Positions 1 to 6,310 of a DNA stretch of 8,198 bases are shown one piece after another; the first letter of the stretch is position 1; each line of letters starts with the position of its first letter. A program made the translations under genes and the position numbers. This DNA comes from Crocinitomicaceae bacterium. GTDB taxonomy: Bacteria; Bacteroidota; Bacteroidia; Flavobacteriales_D; Crocinitomicaceae. Under the pieces are notes generated by a model. That model worked only from the letters and a program-made list of their open reading frames with translations. It searched no databases and was not told where the DNA came from. The stretch spans positions 1 through 8,198 of the forward strand of contig JALWLM010000019.1 of the NCBI GenBank assembly GCA_027084145.1, written 5' to 3'.

Positions 1-4
1 TCGT

Positions 5-352
5 ATGGCTATTAAAATAACTGATGAATGTATTAATTGCGGGGCTTGTGAACCTGAATGCCCGAATAATGCAATATATGAAGGAGGTGCAGAATGGCGA
101 TTTTCCGATGGAACCTCTTTAAAAGGTCTTGTAAAGACGCTTGACGGAAGAACTGTACCGGCAGACGAACCTCAAGAACCTATTGATATGGATGTCTATT
201 ACATTGTACCGGATAAATGTACTGAATGTATCGGCTTCCATGATGAACCTCAATGTGCTGCGGTATGTCCCGTTGATTGTTGTGTAGATGATGAAAGATA
301 TCGAGAAACAGAGGAAGAATTACTCAAGAAAAAAGATTTCTTACACCTCTAA
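5..352 (+). CDS. 2[4Fe-4S] dicluster ferredoxin
   Basis: This is a small cytosolic electron carrier of 115 residues holding two [4Fe-4S] clusters. The first cluster motif is C9-x2-C12-x2-C15-x3-C19-P. The second is C72-x2-C75-x8-C84-x3-C88-P. The eight-residue insertion between the second and third cysteines is the hallmark of Allochromatium-type (YfhL-like) low-potential ferredoxins. C92 and C93 follow the second motif, and a cysteine near that place is usual in this type. The linker between the clusters (about residues 23-70, acidic and proline-bearing) is much longer than in the classical ferredoxins of about 80 residues. The ATG lies only four bases into the window, so its ribosome binding site, promoter and upstream partner are not visible. 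The N-terminus MAIKITDEC is typical of the family, so the gene appears complete. Its redox partner cannot be inferred. A hairpin terminator follows directly. Confidence 0.93.
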   Translation: MAIKITDECINCGACEPECPNNAIYEGGAEWRFSDGTSLKGLVKTLDGRTVPADEPQEPIDMDVYYIVPDKCTECIGFHDEPQCAAVCPVDCCVDDERYRETEEELLKKKDFLHL

Positions 353-357
353 AAATC

Positions 358-382
358 AAGCCCTGTTTATTGGGCTTTTTTT
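358..382 (+). terminator. Rho-independent terminator after the ferredoxin
   Basis: A six-base-pair stem AAGCCC/GGGCTT (358-363 with 372-377) encloses an eight-base loop. It runs into seven consecutive T (376-382). It starts six bases after the ferredoxin stop codon. It is unusually close to the next gene: the T-run ends six bases before the likely ATG of the binding lipoprotein at 388. Confidence 0.82.
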
Positions 383-387
383 GCTCT

Positions 388-1455
388 ATGGTCAAGTGTA
401 TTTTATATCTAACGGTCTTTTTTGTTTTTTCTTCTTGCCTGCAAAACAATAAAAATTGTGATAGTTGCAAGCTTGAACATCAAGAGCATCCGGATATTGT
501 TTTCGCTCAAAACTTCTCTTTAGACAAGACAAACGAATCATATACTTTAAGAATCCTCCACCCTGACAACGGGAAAATCATTGAAACAATCAAATTTCAA
601 CCGGATAGTAGTCTTAAAGTCATATCGCTTATCTCCACAACCAATGGAATGTTATCTGTTCTTCACTTGCAAAATAACATTGTAGGAATATCCGGTATAG
701 ACTATGTCTATAACCACCAAATTAAAAAGTTGTTTGAAGAAAAAAAAATCACCTCTTTTGGAGATGAAAGCAGTATTCTTTTAGAAAAAATTATTGCTTC
801 AAAAGCCGGTTTAATTTTATATAGTGGTTTTGGAGATCATTTTCCTCATCAAGAAAAATTAGAAAAATTAGGTATTACCATTATTCCAATATATGACTGG
901 AGAGAAAATCATCCTCTCGGGAAATTAGAATGGATTAAATTAATTGGTGCTATTTTCGGTAAAGAAAAAGAAGCCGTTCAATATTTTAATCAAACTGTTG
1001 ATTCATACTATGGGTTAAAAGAAAAAACCAAAACAATATCCGGCAAACCTCAAACGATTGCAGGAAGTATGATTGGAGACACTTGGTATGCCCCTGGAGG
1101 TGATAGTTATTTTGCCACTTTATTGAAAGATGCCGGTACCGATTATGTTTACAAAAACACAAAAGGAACAGCCAGTATCACTAAAACTATCGAAGAGATT
1201 TTAAATGAAAATTCTAAAAGTGAGTATTGGATAAATCCCGGAAAACCTACTAAAAAAGAAATATTAACCTTTGTTCCACAAGCCAAACATCTTCCATGCT
1301 TTGAAAATGGCGTATATTGTTACTCTAAAAACGGACAAAAATTTTGGGAAGAAGGCATTGTAAAACCTCATCTTTTACTTAAAGATCTAATTGAAATTTT
1401 TCATCCTTCTCTTATTACCGAAGAAAAGTTATATTTTTACTCCAAAATAGAGTAA
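388..1455 (+). CDS. ABC importer substrate-binding lipoprotein (FecB/BtuF-like, iron-siderophore, heme or cobalamin type)
   Basis: This 355-residue protein is the likely periplasmic receptor of the importer encoded by the next two genes. Residues 1-17 form a lipoprotein signal peptide: hydrophobic core, then F-S-S-C with C17 as the lipidated cysteine. A short tether with C24-x2-C27 and H31-x2-H34 follows. From about residue 75 to 340 it has the two-lobed periplasmic-binding fold of COG0614/PF01497. Seen for this are GLILYS (142-147), the segment HPLGKLEWIKLIG (175-187), GDTWYAPGG (230-238) and the end motif EEG..KPHLLLKDLIEIFHP (321-340). C304 and C311 could form a disulfide. An in-frame TTG at 370 would extend the protein by six residues, but it sits inside the loop of the upstream terminator. 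ATG 388 also gives a proper signal peptide, so it is preferred. No cobalamin riboswitch is seen upstream. The substrate cannot be decided from sequence alone. Confidence 0.9.
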   Translation: MVKCILYLTVFFVFSSCLQNNKNCDSCKLEHQEHPDIVFAQNFSLDKTNESYTLRILHPDNGKIIETIKFQPDSSLKVISLISTTNGMLSVLHLQNNIVGISGIDYVYNHQIKKLFEEKKITSFGDESSILLEKIIASKAGLILYSGFGDHFPHQEKLEKLGITIIPIYDWRENHPLGKLEWIKLIGAIFGKEKEAVQYFNQTVDSYYGLKEKTKTISGKPQTIAGSMIGDTWYAPGGDSYFATLLKDAGTDYVYKNTKGTASITKTIEEILNENSKSEYWINPGKPTKKEILTFVPQAKHLPCFENGVYCYSKNGQKFWEEGIVKPHLLLKDLIEIFHPSLITEEKLYFYSKIE

Positions 1456-1456
1456 A

Positions 1457-2452
1457 TTGAAATACGCTACGCGCTATATTTTATTTCTTACATTATTGGT
1501 ACTCCTACCCTTTCTTGCATTTGTACATTTATCCATCGGGCAAGTCGATTTTTCAATTGAAGAGTTTTTCAGTAGCTTTTTGATGTCCGGAGAAAATCAA
1601 ATGAAAGATATTGTTCTCCAAAAAATCAGAATCCCCAGGATGTTAATGGCACTATTGTCGGGAGCTTCATTATCTCTTGCAGGACTGTTAATGCAAACGC
1701 TTTTCCGCAATCCCCTTGCCGGACCTTACGTGCTCGGAATCAACTCAGGAGCTTCGCTTTTTGTGGCTCTGAGCATCATGACAGGTATTCCTTTTTTCAC
1801 AACGGACCTAAGTCTTGTTTCAGGAGCGCTCATCGGTGCTTTTCTCTTTGGTATGCTGGTTTTATTTTTTGCTAAAATTGTCAAAAATCAAATATCCCTG
1901 CTATTAATTGGACTCATGCTGGGAAGTTTTACCTCTGCAATTGTTGCTTTTATACAATCTGTCAGTCCTTCCGAAGATTTAAAAATTTTCACACTATGGG
2001 GGTTAGGATCACTTCAAAAAGTCAATATTGAACAAATACCTTATATCTTCATGTTTATATGGATTGGGATTACAAGTGCTTTACTCATTATAAAATCTTT
2101 AAATGCCATCGTCTTAGGTGAACAACATGCGAAATTATTAGGAATCAACGTCTCAAATACGCGCTTTATCATTATCTTAATCACTGCTGTTTTAACGGGA
2201 ATTACGACTGCATTTTGTGGTCCTATTTCATTTGTTGGATTAGCTGTACCTAACTTAACAAGAATCTTATTCAAAACGCAACAACATAAAATCCTTATTC
2301 CCGGAACTTTATTGATTGGGGGGATTTTTATCCTTTTTTGTGACATCATTATAAAATTATTAGAAAACCATTTTATCATCCCTATAAACGTTCTTACATC
2401 TTTGATAGGTGCTCCAATGGTTATTTGGTTGGTTTTAAAGCGATTGAAATGA
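1457..2452 (+). CDS. FecCD/BtuC-family ABC transporter permease
   Basis: This 331-residue inner-membrane protein is the channel subunit of a type II ABC importer and likely works as a dimer. It is strongly hydrophobic, with a first membrane helix at about 7-26 and many more after it. Family signatures are the stretch RIPRMLMALLSGASLSLAG (58-76), NPLAGPYVLGINSGAS (85-100), the cytoplasmic EQHAKLLGI (222-230) that should lie near the ATPase, GPISFVGLAVPNLTR (255-269), and the ending SLIGAP (315-320). The length is normal for the family. N266 stands where most homologues have histidine (VPH..R). Translation must start at TTG 1457: an in-frame TAG lies at 1448-1450, and the next methionine would remove the first helix. 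The start is one base after the lipoprotein stop codon, which implies translational coupling. The stop overlaps the ATPase start. Confidence 0.95.
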   Translation: MKYATRYILFLTLLVLLPFLAFVHLSIGQVDFSIEEFFSSFLMSGENQMKDIVLQKIRIPRMLMALLSGASLSLAGLLMQTLFRNPLAGPYVLGINSGASLFVALSIMTGIPFFTTDLSLVSGALIGAFLFGMLVLFFAKIVKNQISLLLIGLMLGSFTSAIVAFIQSVSPSEDLKIFTLWGLGSLQKVNIEQIPYIFMFIWIGITSALLIIKSLNAIVLGEQHAKLLGINVSNTRFIIILITAVLTGITTAFCGPISFVGLAVPNLTRILFKTQQHKILIPGTLLIGGIFILFCDIIIKLLENHFIIPINVLTSLIGAPMVIWLVLKRLK

Positions 2453-3159
2453 GTCTAAAAACAAAAGATTTAATTATTGGTTATCATTCTCCTTTACTTC
2501 ATGTGGAGGATTTCACGCTTGACACGGGAAATATTTATGCCATTGTAGGAAGAAATGGAAGTGGAAAATCAACTTTTTTAAAGACATTAACAAAACAAAT
2601 ACAAGCGATTTCAGGAAATGTTTTCATTCACAAAAAAGCAATTTCAACGATTCCATTACAAAACTTCCCTAAATACATTTCTTTTGTCCCTTCTCGATTT
2701 CCCGACACCGAATACATACGGGTAGAAGAGTTTATTGCTATGGGAAGAAACCCATACACTAATTTTTTCGGTTCATTAACAAGAGAGGACTTAAAAAAAA
2801 TAAATCATTCACTCCATCTTCTTAATATTTCTCACCTAAAAGGTCGCTTTACCACTGAATTAAGTGACGGAGAAAAACAACTTGTCGCTATTGCCCGTTC
2901 TTTAACTCAATCAACACCTTATATTTTGCTAGATGAACCTACTGCATTTTTAGACTACCCTAACAAACAAAACGTTTTTCAGCTTTTAAAAAGAATTTCC
3001 ATACAAGAAAATATTTGTGTTCTTCTTTCTTCTCATGATTTGGAACAAGTTATTAAAATAACTTCCAAATTTCTATTAGTCAATAAAGAAGATAAAATCA
3101 TTCATTTTGAAAATTCTATCCAACAAGTAGAAGATATTGTTTCTAAAATTTTCATCTAG
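2449..3159 (+). CDS. ABC transporter ATP-binding protein (FecE/BtuD-like)
   Basis: This 236-residue cytoplasmic ATPase powers the importer made with the two preceding genes. Walker A is GRNGSGKST (34-42). The ABC signature is LSDGE (138-142), a variant of LSGGE. Walker B is YILLDE (158-163), the D-loop includes L168-D169, and the switch histidine is H196 (SSHD). At the Q-loop position the usual VPQ reads V80-P81-S82, so the glutamine appears replaced by serine. I recall related substitutions in Bacteroidota importer ATPases, so this need not mean loss of function. A frame-compatible TTG at 2425 exists inside the permease gene. ATG 2449 overlaps the permease stop as ATGA and gives the family-typical N-terminus (S-L-K-T-K-D-L), so it is the start chosen. 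The gene ends exactly where the opposite-strand comM ends, with no terminator visible between them. Confidence 0.95.
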   Translation: MSLKTKDLIIGYHSPLLHVEDFTLDTGNIYAIVGRNGSGKSTFLKTLTKQIQAISGNVFIHKKAISTIPLQNFPKYISFVPSRFPDTEYIRVEEFIAMGRNPYTNFFGSLTREDLKKINHSLHLLNISHLKGRFTTELSDGEKQLVAIARSLTQSTPYILLDEPTAFLDYPNKQNVFQLLKRISIQENICVLLSSHDLEQVIKITSKFLLVNKEDKIIHFENSIQQVEDIVSKIFI

Positions 3160-4716
3160 TTAACTTACTTTAGAAATCGAAATCTGACTGCAAGTATCCT
3201 TATCCAAACTTCGATATTGTATAGCTTCTGAAATATGTTCCGGTTTAATTTGTTTGCATTCATCTAAATCTGCGATTGTTCTTGCCACTTTCAAAATTCG
3301 ATCATAGGCACGAGCTGAAAACCCAAGTAAGTTCATTGCCCTTTTTAATAAATTTGATGACTGCTCATCTAATTGGCAATACTTTCGAATATCTTGGCTT
3401 GTCATCTCCGAATTACAATACCCTCCACTCTTTTCATATCGCTGATATTGAATCATCCTTGCTTTTACCACCCGTTTTCTAATCTCTGCACTCCCCTCTT
3501 TGGGAACATCATTCGCTAAATCTTCATAATTTACAGGTGTTACTTCAATATGTAAATCAATTCTATCAAGTAACGGTCCTGAAACTTTACTTAAATAACG
3601 CTTTACCGTTGAGGTGCTGCAAGTACAATCTCTATCGGGATGATTGTAATATCCGCAAGGACAAGGGTTCATTGCTGCAACTAAAGTGAAATTAGCAGGG
3701 AAATCTACTGTAAACTTAGCTCTTGAAATGGTAACCATACGGTCTTCCATAGGCTGTCTCATGACTTCTAAAACTGTTCGTTTATATTCGGGTAGTTCAT
3801 CTAAAAATAAAACGCCATTGTGTGCTAATGAAATTTCTCCCGGTTGAGGATATCCTCCACCACCTACCAAAGCTACATCTGAAATTGTATGGTGTGGTTT
3901 TCTAAAAGGACGTTCTGTTATCAAACTTTGATTTGAAGGAACTTTCCCGACTACCGAATGAATTTTTGTCGTTTCCAATGATTCTCTTAAAGACATTGGG
4001 GGTAAAATAGATGGAAAACGTTTGGATAACATTGATTTACCTGCTCCCGGTGGTCCTATTAAAATAACATTATGTCCGCCTGCCGCGGCAATTTCAAAAG
4101 CTCGTTTTACTCCCATCTGCCCTTTTACATCTCTAAAGTCCAACGAAAAATAATCTTTATTTTCATCATATACATTTTGAAAATCAATTTTTAACGGATG
4201 TAACTTCTTTTCTCCATTCAAAAAATCAACAACTTCTTTCAATGTATTTACAGGAATCACATCCAAACCATCAATAATTGCTGCTTCTTTTGCATTTTCT
4301 TTTGGAAGAATAATTCCTTTAAACCCATCTTTTTTAGCTTGTAAAGCAATCGGTAAAGCTCCTTTTAAGGACCGTAGTTTCCCATCCAAAGAAAGCTCTC
4401 CTAAAATCGTATATTGATCTAATAAATCCAGTTGAACCTGTCCACTTGCCGCAAGTATCCCTACAGCAATCGGTAAATCAAATATAGAACCTTCTTTTCT
4501 GATATCCGCAGGTGCCATATTAATTGTAATTTCTCTTCCGGGGTACTTAAAGCCATTATTGTTAAGTGCTGCTTTAACTCTCTGCTGACTTTCTTTAACA
4601 GCGGAGTCGGGTAACCCTACCAAAAAGAAATTAACTCCCGGTGAAAGGTTCACTTCAATTGTTATCTTTCTTGCATCAATTCCATGTGTTGCCGAACCAT
4701 AAACTTTTACTAGCAT
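3160..4716 (-). CDS. comM: YifB/ComM family Mg-chelatase-like AAA+ ATPase
   Basis: This is a full-length 518-residue member of the YifB/ComM family. ComM is described as a hexameric helicase that promotes branch migration of incoming single-stranded DNA during natural transformation. In organisms without known competence the role is less clear. Residues 1-165 form the N-terminal ChlI/Lon-like domain (GVNFFLVGLPDSAVKES, ending at 43). Residues 195-395 are the AAA+ core, with Walker A GPPGAGKS (221-228), RKPHHTISD (272-280), Walker B VLFLDE (302-307), sensor N350 and arginine R385 in GPLLDRIDLH. Residues 400-505 are the C-terminal Mg-chelatase domain (GFSARAYDRILKVARTIADL, 465-484). Four cysteines C352, C354, C364 and C366 form a C-x-C...C-x-C pair common in the family and may bind zinc. 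The ATG at 4716 follows a weak purine-rich stretch. No other competence gene is in view. Confidence 0.97.
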   Translation of the reverse strand: MLVKVYGSATHGIDARKITIEVNLSPGVNFFLVGLPDSAVKESQQRVKAALNNNGFKYPGREITINMAPADIRKEGSIFDLPIAVGILAASGQVQLDLLDQYTILGELSLDGKLRSLKGALPIALQAKKDGFKGIILPKENAKEAAIIDGLDVIPVNTLKEVVDFLNGEKKLHPLKIDFQNVYDENKDYFSLDFRDVKGQMGVKRAFEIAAAGGHNVILIGPPGAGKSMLSKRFPSILPPMSLRESLETTKIHSVVGKVPSNQSLITERPFRKPHHTISDVALVGGGGYPQPGEISLAHNGVLFLDELPEYKRTVLEVMRQPMEDRMVTISRAKFTVDFPANFTLVAAMNPCPCGYYNHPDRDCTCSTSTVKRYLSKVSGPLLDRIDLHIEVTPVNYEDLANDVPKEGSAEIRKRVVKARMIQYQRYEKSGGYCNSEMTSQDIRKYCQLDEQSSNLLKRAMNLLGFSARAYDRILKVARTIADLDECKQIKPEHISEAIQYRSLDKDTCSQISISKVS

Positions 4717-4766
4717 TTTCTTCTCTTTTTAATATTCAATTAATAACCTTTCTTATTTAAGTTAAT

Positions 4767-4800
4767 GAAACTTATCCTTTAATTCAAAGTTTTAGACAAA
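4767..4800 (-). promoter_or_regulatory. Possible Bacteroidota-type promoter of comM (weak)
   Basis: On the - strand, TTTG (4800-4797) is followed after 22 bases by TAAGTTTC (4774-4767), one base off the TAnnTTTG consensus. The spacing is within the 17-23 range described for Flavobacterium promoters. It would give a leader of about 45 bases. The -33 part lies in the T-run of the porin terminator, so comM could be transcribed on its own. With one mismatch in an AT-rich stretch, chance is a real alternative. Confidence 0.3.
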
Positions 4801-4827
4801 AAAAATCCCGACATTGTAATGCCGGGA
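4798..4827 (-). terminator. Rho-independent terminator of the porin gene
   Basis: Read on the - strand, a nine-base-pair stem (4827-4819 with 4814-4806) with a four-base loop is followed by eight T (4805-4798). One pair is G-U on the - strand transcript but would be A-C on the + strand, and only the - strand has the T-run. It therefore works for the porin. It starts 33 bases past the porin stop. A second AT-only hairpin (4833-4840 with 4844-4851) lies between the stop and this terminator and is too weak to call. Confidence 0.9.
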
Positions 4828-4860
4828 CAACTATAATAACTACGTTATTATTTTTCTTTC

Positions 4861-6087
4861 TTAAAGCTGCATTTCTATTTGTAATCTAGCCATTAGTCCA
4901 CTTGTAGGGTTTCCATATTCTTCTAAGTAACTAAAATCCGATTGCACTTTCAATTTATGCTTTGCTATATATTTAGATACTCCTAAGGTATATTGAGCAA
5001 AAGAAGGCTTACCTACCTCTGTTCTAGGAGTTACTTGTGTATAACGTCCTGCTATTTCCCAATTATTTTTAAACAAATATCCCGCTTGTAAGTTTACTGA
5101 TTCTCCAACATATACGGCATAAGAAGTCGTTGTTGCATCGGAATTAACTATCGATTGTTTCACTTTACTTGCATCTCTATAGGCATATTCTCCCATCAAT
5201 GAAAAACCTTTATATTTGAAGATCATATCAGCAAACAATGTCTTGATATCCGTCTCAAAATAACCGTCAATATCTCCATCTCCATTTGTGTCATAAGCCA
5301 TATAACTTCCTAGATTACTTCTTGTTTTTACAGCATTGTCATTGTAGTCATAAGTAAAACCGAATGCTAACTTAGGTGTTTGATGCCTTTTCATATCACA
5401 AGACTCATGATCTTTAAATTTTCCCATAGGGAATAACTCTAACCTTGTCGTATATTGATATCCTCCCAAATTATCATACACCACGTTTCTACCTTCTCCT
5501 TGAGAAATAGCAAATTTCTCTTTTGTATAAAAATTACCGAATAAATGAGTCGTATGTCTTAATTGAACTCCCATATCTCGGTCTATATTAAATTTTTTAT
5601 TTAAGTAAGATCTGTCTACAAATTGTAAATCTCCAGAAGAAATAACTCGTTCTCTATTTCCCGGTAACTTTGTTTGTCCTGCCCATAAAACAAAATTCTC
5701 ATAGAAATTCCATTTTAAAACGGCATCCAATATAATTCTCGCTCCATCATTGGTATATGGAGATATCTTCCCTTGATCTTTATTTGAAATTCCTAATTCT
5801 ATTTTGTACTGTAATTTCGGTGTTACTGCAAATCCTCCGAATTTCAAACGCCATCTTCGTATAAGAAACTCTGAACTTCCTCCTGTAACATTTCCATTTG
5901 AAAGTAAATTCCAATTACCAACATATAAAGTTTGCATGCGCACATTGACTTTGGCACTAAACGAACTATCTTTTGCAACGTGATTAATCATACCTTTTCC
6001 AAATTTCTGATGGACTACATTTTGAGATAAAACTTGCATTCCATTCAATAGGACTAACAAACTGATTAATGATCTTTTGATATCCAT
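4861..6087 (-). CDS. OprO/OprP-like outer-membrane porin
   Basis: This is a 408-residue predicted beta-barrel of the phosphate-selective porin O/P family (PF07396 type). Residues 1-22 form a signal peptide (K4-R5, then LISLLVLL, ending V-L-S-Q). The mature part is full of alternating hydrophobic and polar strands with aromatic ends. Examples are FLIRRWRLKFGGFAVTPKLQYKIELGI (75-100, a family-typical stretch), LKWNFYENFVLWAGQTKLPGNRERV (124-148) and the last strand LMARLQIEMQL (398-408), which fits a barrel terminus. The length is normal. Residues 266-275 (DTNGDGDIDG) look like a calcium-binding loop and probably sit in a surface loop. The family name rests on Pseudomonas OprP. Substrate selectivity of Bacteroidota members is not established, so phosphate or polyphosphate uptake is only a suggestion. 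The gene stands alone, with its own terminator and a possible promoter, and is divergent from the peptidase gene. Confidence 0.88.
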   Translation of the reverse strand: MDIKRSLISLLVLLNGMQVLSQNVVHQKFGKGMINHVAKDSSFSAKVNVRMQTLYVGNWNLLSNGNVTGGSSEFLIRRWRLKFGGFAVTPKLQYKIELGISNKDQGKISPYTNDGARIILDAVLKWNFYENFVLWAGQTKLPGNRERVISSGDLQFVDRSYLNKKFNIDRDMGVQLRHTTHLFGNFYTKEKFAISQGEGRNVVYDNLGGYQYTTRLELFPMGKFKDHESCDMKRHQTPKLAFGFTYDYNDNAVKTRSNLGSYMAYDTNGDGDIDGYFETDIKTLFADMIFKYKGFSLMGEYAYRDASKVKQSIVNSDATTTSYAVYVGESVNLQAGYLFKNNWEIAGRYTQVTPRTEVGKPSFAQYTLGVSKYIAKHKLKVQSDFSYLEEYGNPTSGLMARLQIEMQL

Positions 6088-6117
6088 AACTTATCTGTTT
6101 TTATTTTAATTACGGAA

Positions 6118-6147
6118 CAAATATCATTATTTTATAGACTGAATAAA
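6118..6147 (-). promoter_or_regulatory. Possible promoter of the porin gene
   Basis: On the - strand, GATATTTG (6125-6118) is one base from TAnnTTTG. TTTA (6147-6144) stands 18 bases upstream as an imperfect -33 element. This would give a short leader of about 25 bases before ATG 6087. The CTTAACAT-type repeat array begins 16 bases further upstream, a reasonable position for an activator. Both elements are imperfect. Confidence 0.38.
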
Positions 6148-6162
6148 CTCTAAATAATAAAT

Positions 6163-6212
6163 GTTAATATAAACTTAACATTTCATAACTGCACTTAACA
6201 TTAACTTAACAT
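6163..6212. promoter_or_regulatory. Tandem CTTAACAT repeat array, Pho-box-like operator candidate
   Basis: Read on the + strand, three identical CTTAACAT units lie at 6174-6181, 6194-6201 and 6205-6212, each preceded by A. Weaker units fill the phase: GTTAATAT at 6163 (6 of 8 matching) and CATAACTG at 6184 (5 of 8). The starts are 11, 10, 10 and 11 bases apart, about one DNA turn each. Such direct repeats on one face of the helix are the usual target of PhoB/OmpR-type response regulators. The last pair has the 8-bp unit with 3-bp spacer of cyanobacterial Pho boxes, and the core TTAACA equals the Bacillus PhoP box core. The array lies between two divergent promoter candidates, so it could act on the porin, the peptidase or both. 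Which protein binds is inference. Confidence 0.5.
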
Positions 6213-6234
6213 AAAATGAATATTTATTCTTCTG

Positions 6235-6268
6235 TTGTAATAATAGAAGTGAAAAAATGATATTTTTG
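6235..6268 (+). promoter_or_regulatory. Promoter of the M3 peptidase gene
   Basis: TATTTTTG (6261-6268) matches TAnnTTTG fully. TTG (6235-6237) stands 23 bases upstream, the upper limit of the spacing described for Flavobacterium. Transcription would start near 6273-6275, which is downstream of the in-frame ATG at 6257. This site therefore decides the start codon of the peptidase in favour of ATG 6311, with a leader of about 37 bases. Confidence 0.6.
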
Positions 6269-6310
6269 ACAGCTACAAACAGACCATCATTTTTTAAAAC
6301 CATATTTAAC

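Noticed and set aside
370..387. Upstream TTG start for the binding lipoprotein
   Set aside because: It lies in the loop of the ferredoxin terminator and puts extra residues before an otherwise standard lipoprotein signal peptide. ATG 388 fits better.
360..388. Cobalamin or other riboswitch in front of the importer operon
   Set aside because: Only a simple terminator hairpin fits between the two genes. There is no room for a riboswitch fold and no conserved riboswitch box is seen.
2041..2379. 112-codon reading frame on the - strand inside the permease gene
   Set aside because: It is antisense to a well-conserved FecCD permease, and its product shows no recognisable motif or start context. 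It is a shadow of the real gene.
3276..3482. 68-codon + strand reading frame inside comM
   Set aside because: It is antisense to the conserved C-terminal domain of ComM and shows no independent support.
4833..4851. AT-only hairpin followed by T on the + strand
   Set aside because: No + strand gene ends here, the stem has a single G-C pair, and the strong porin terminator is next to it.
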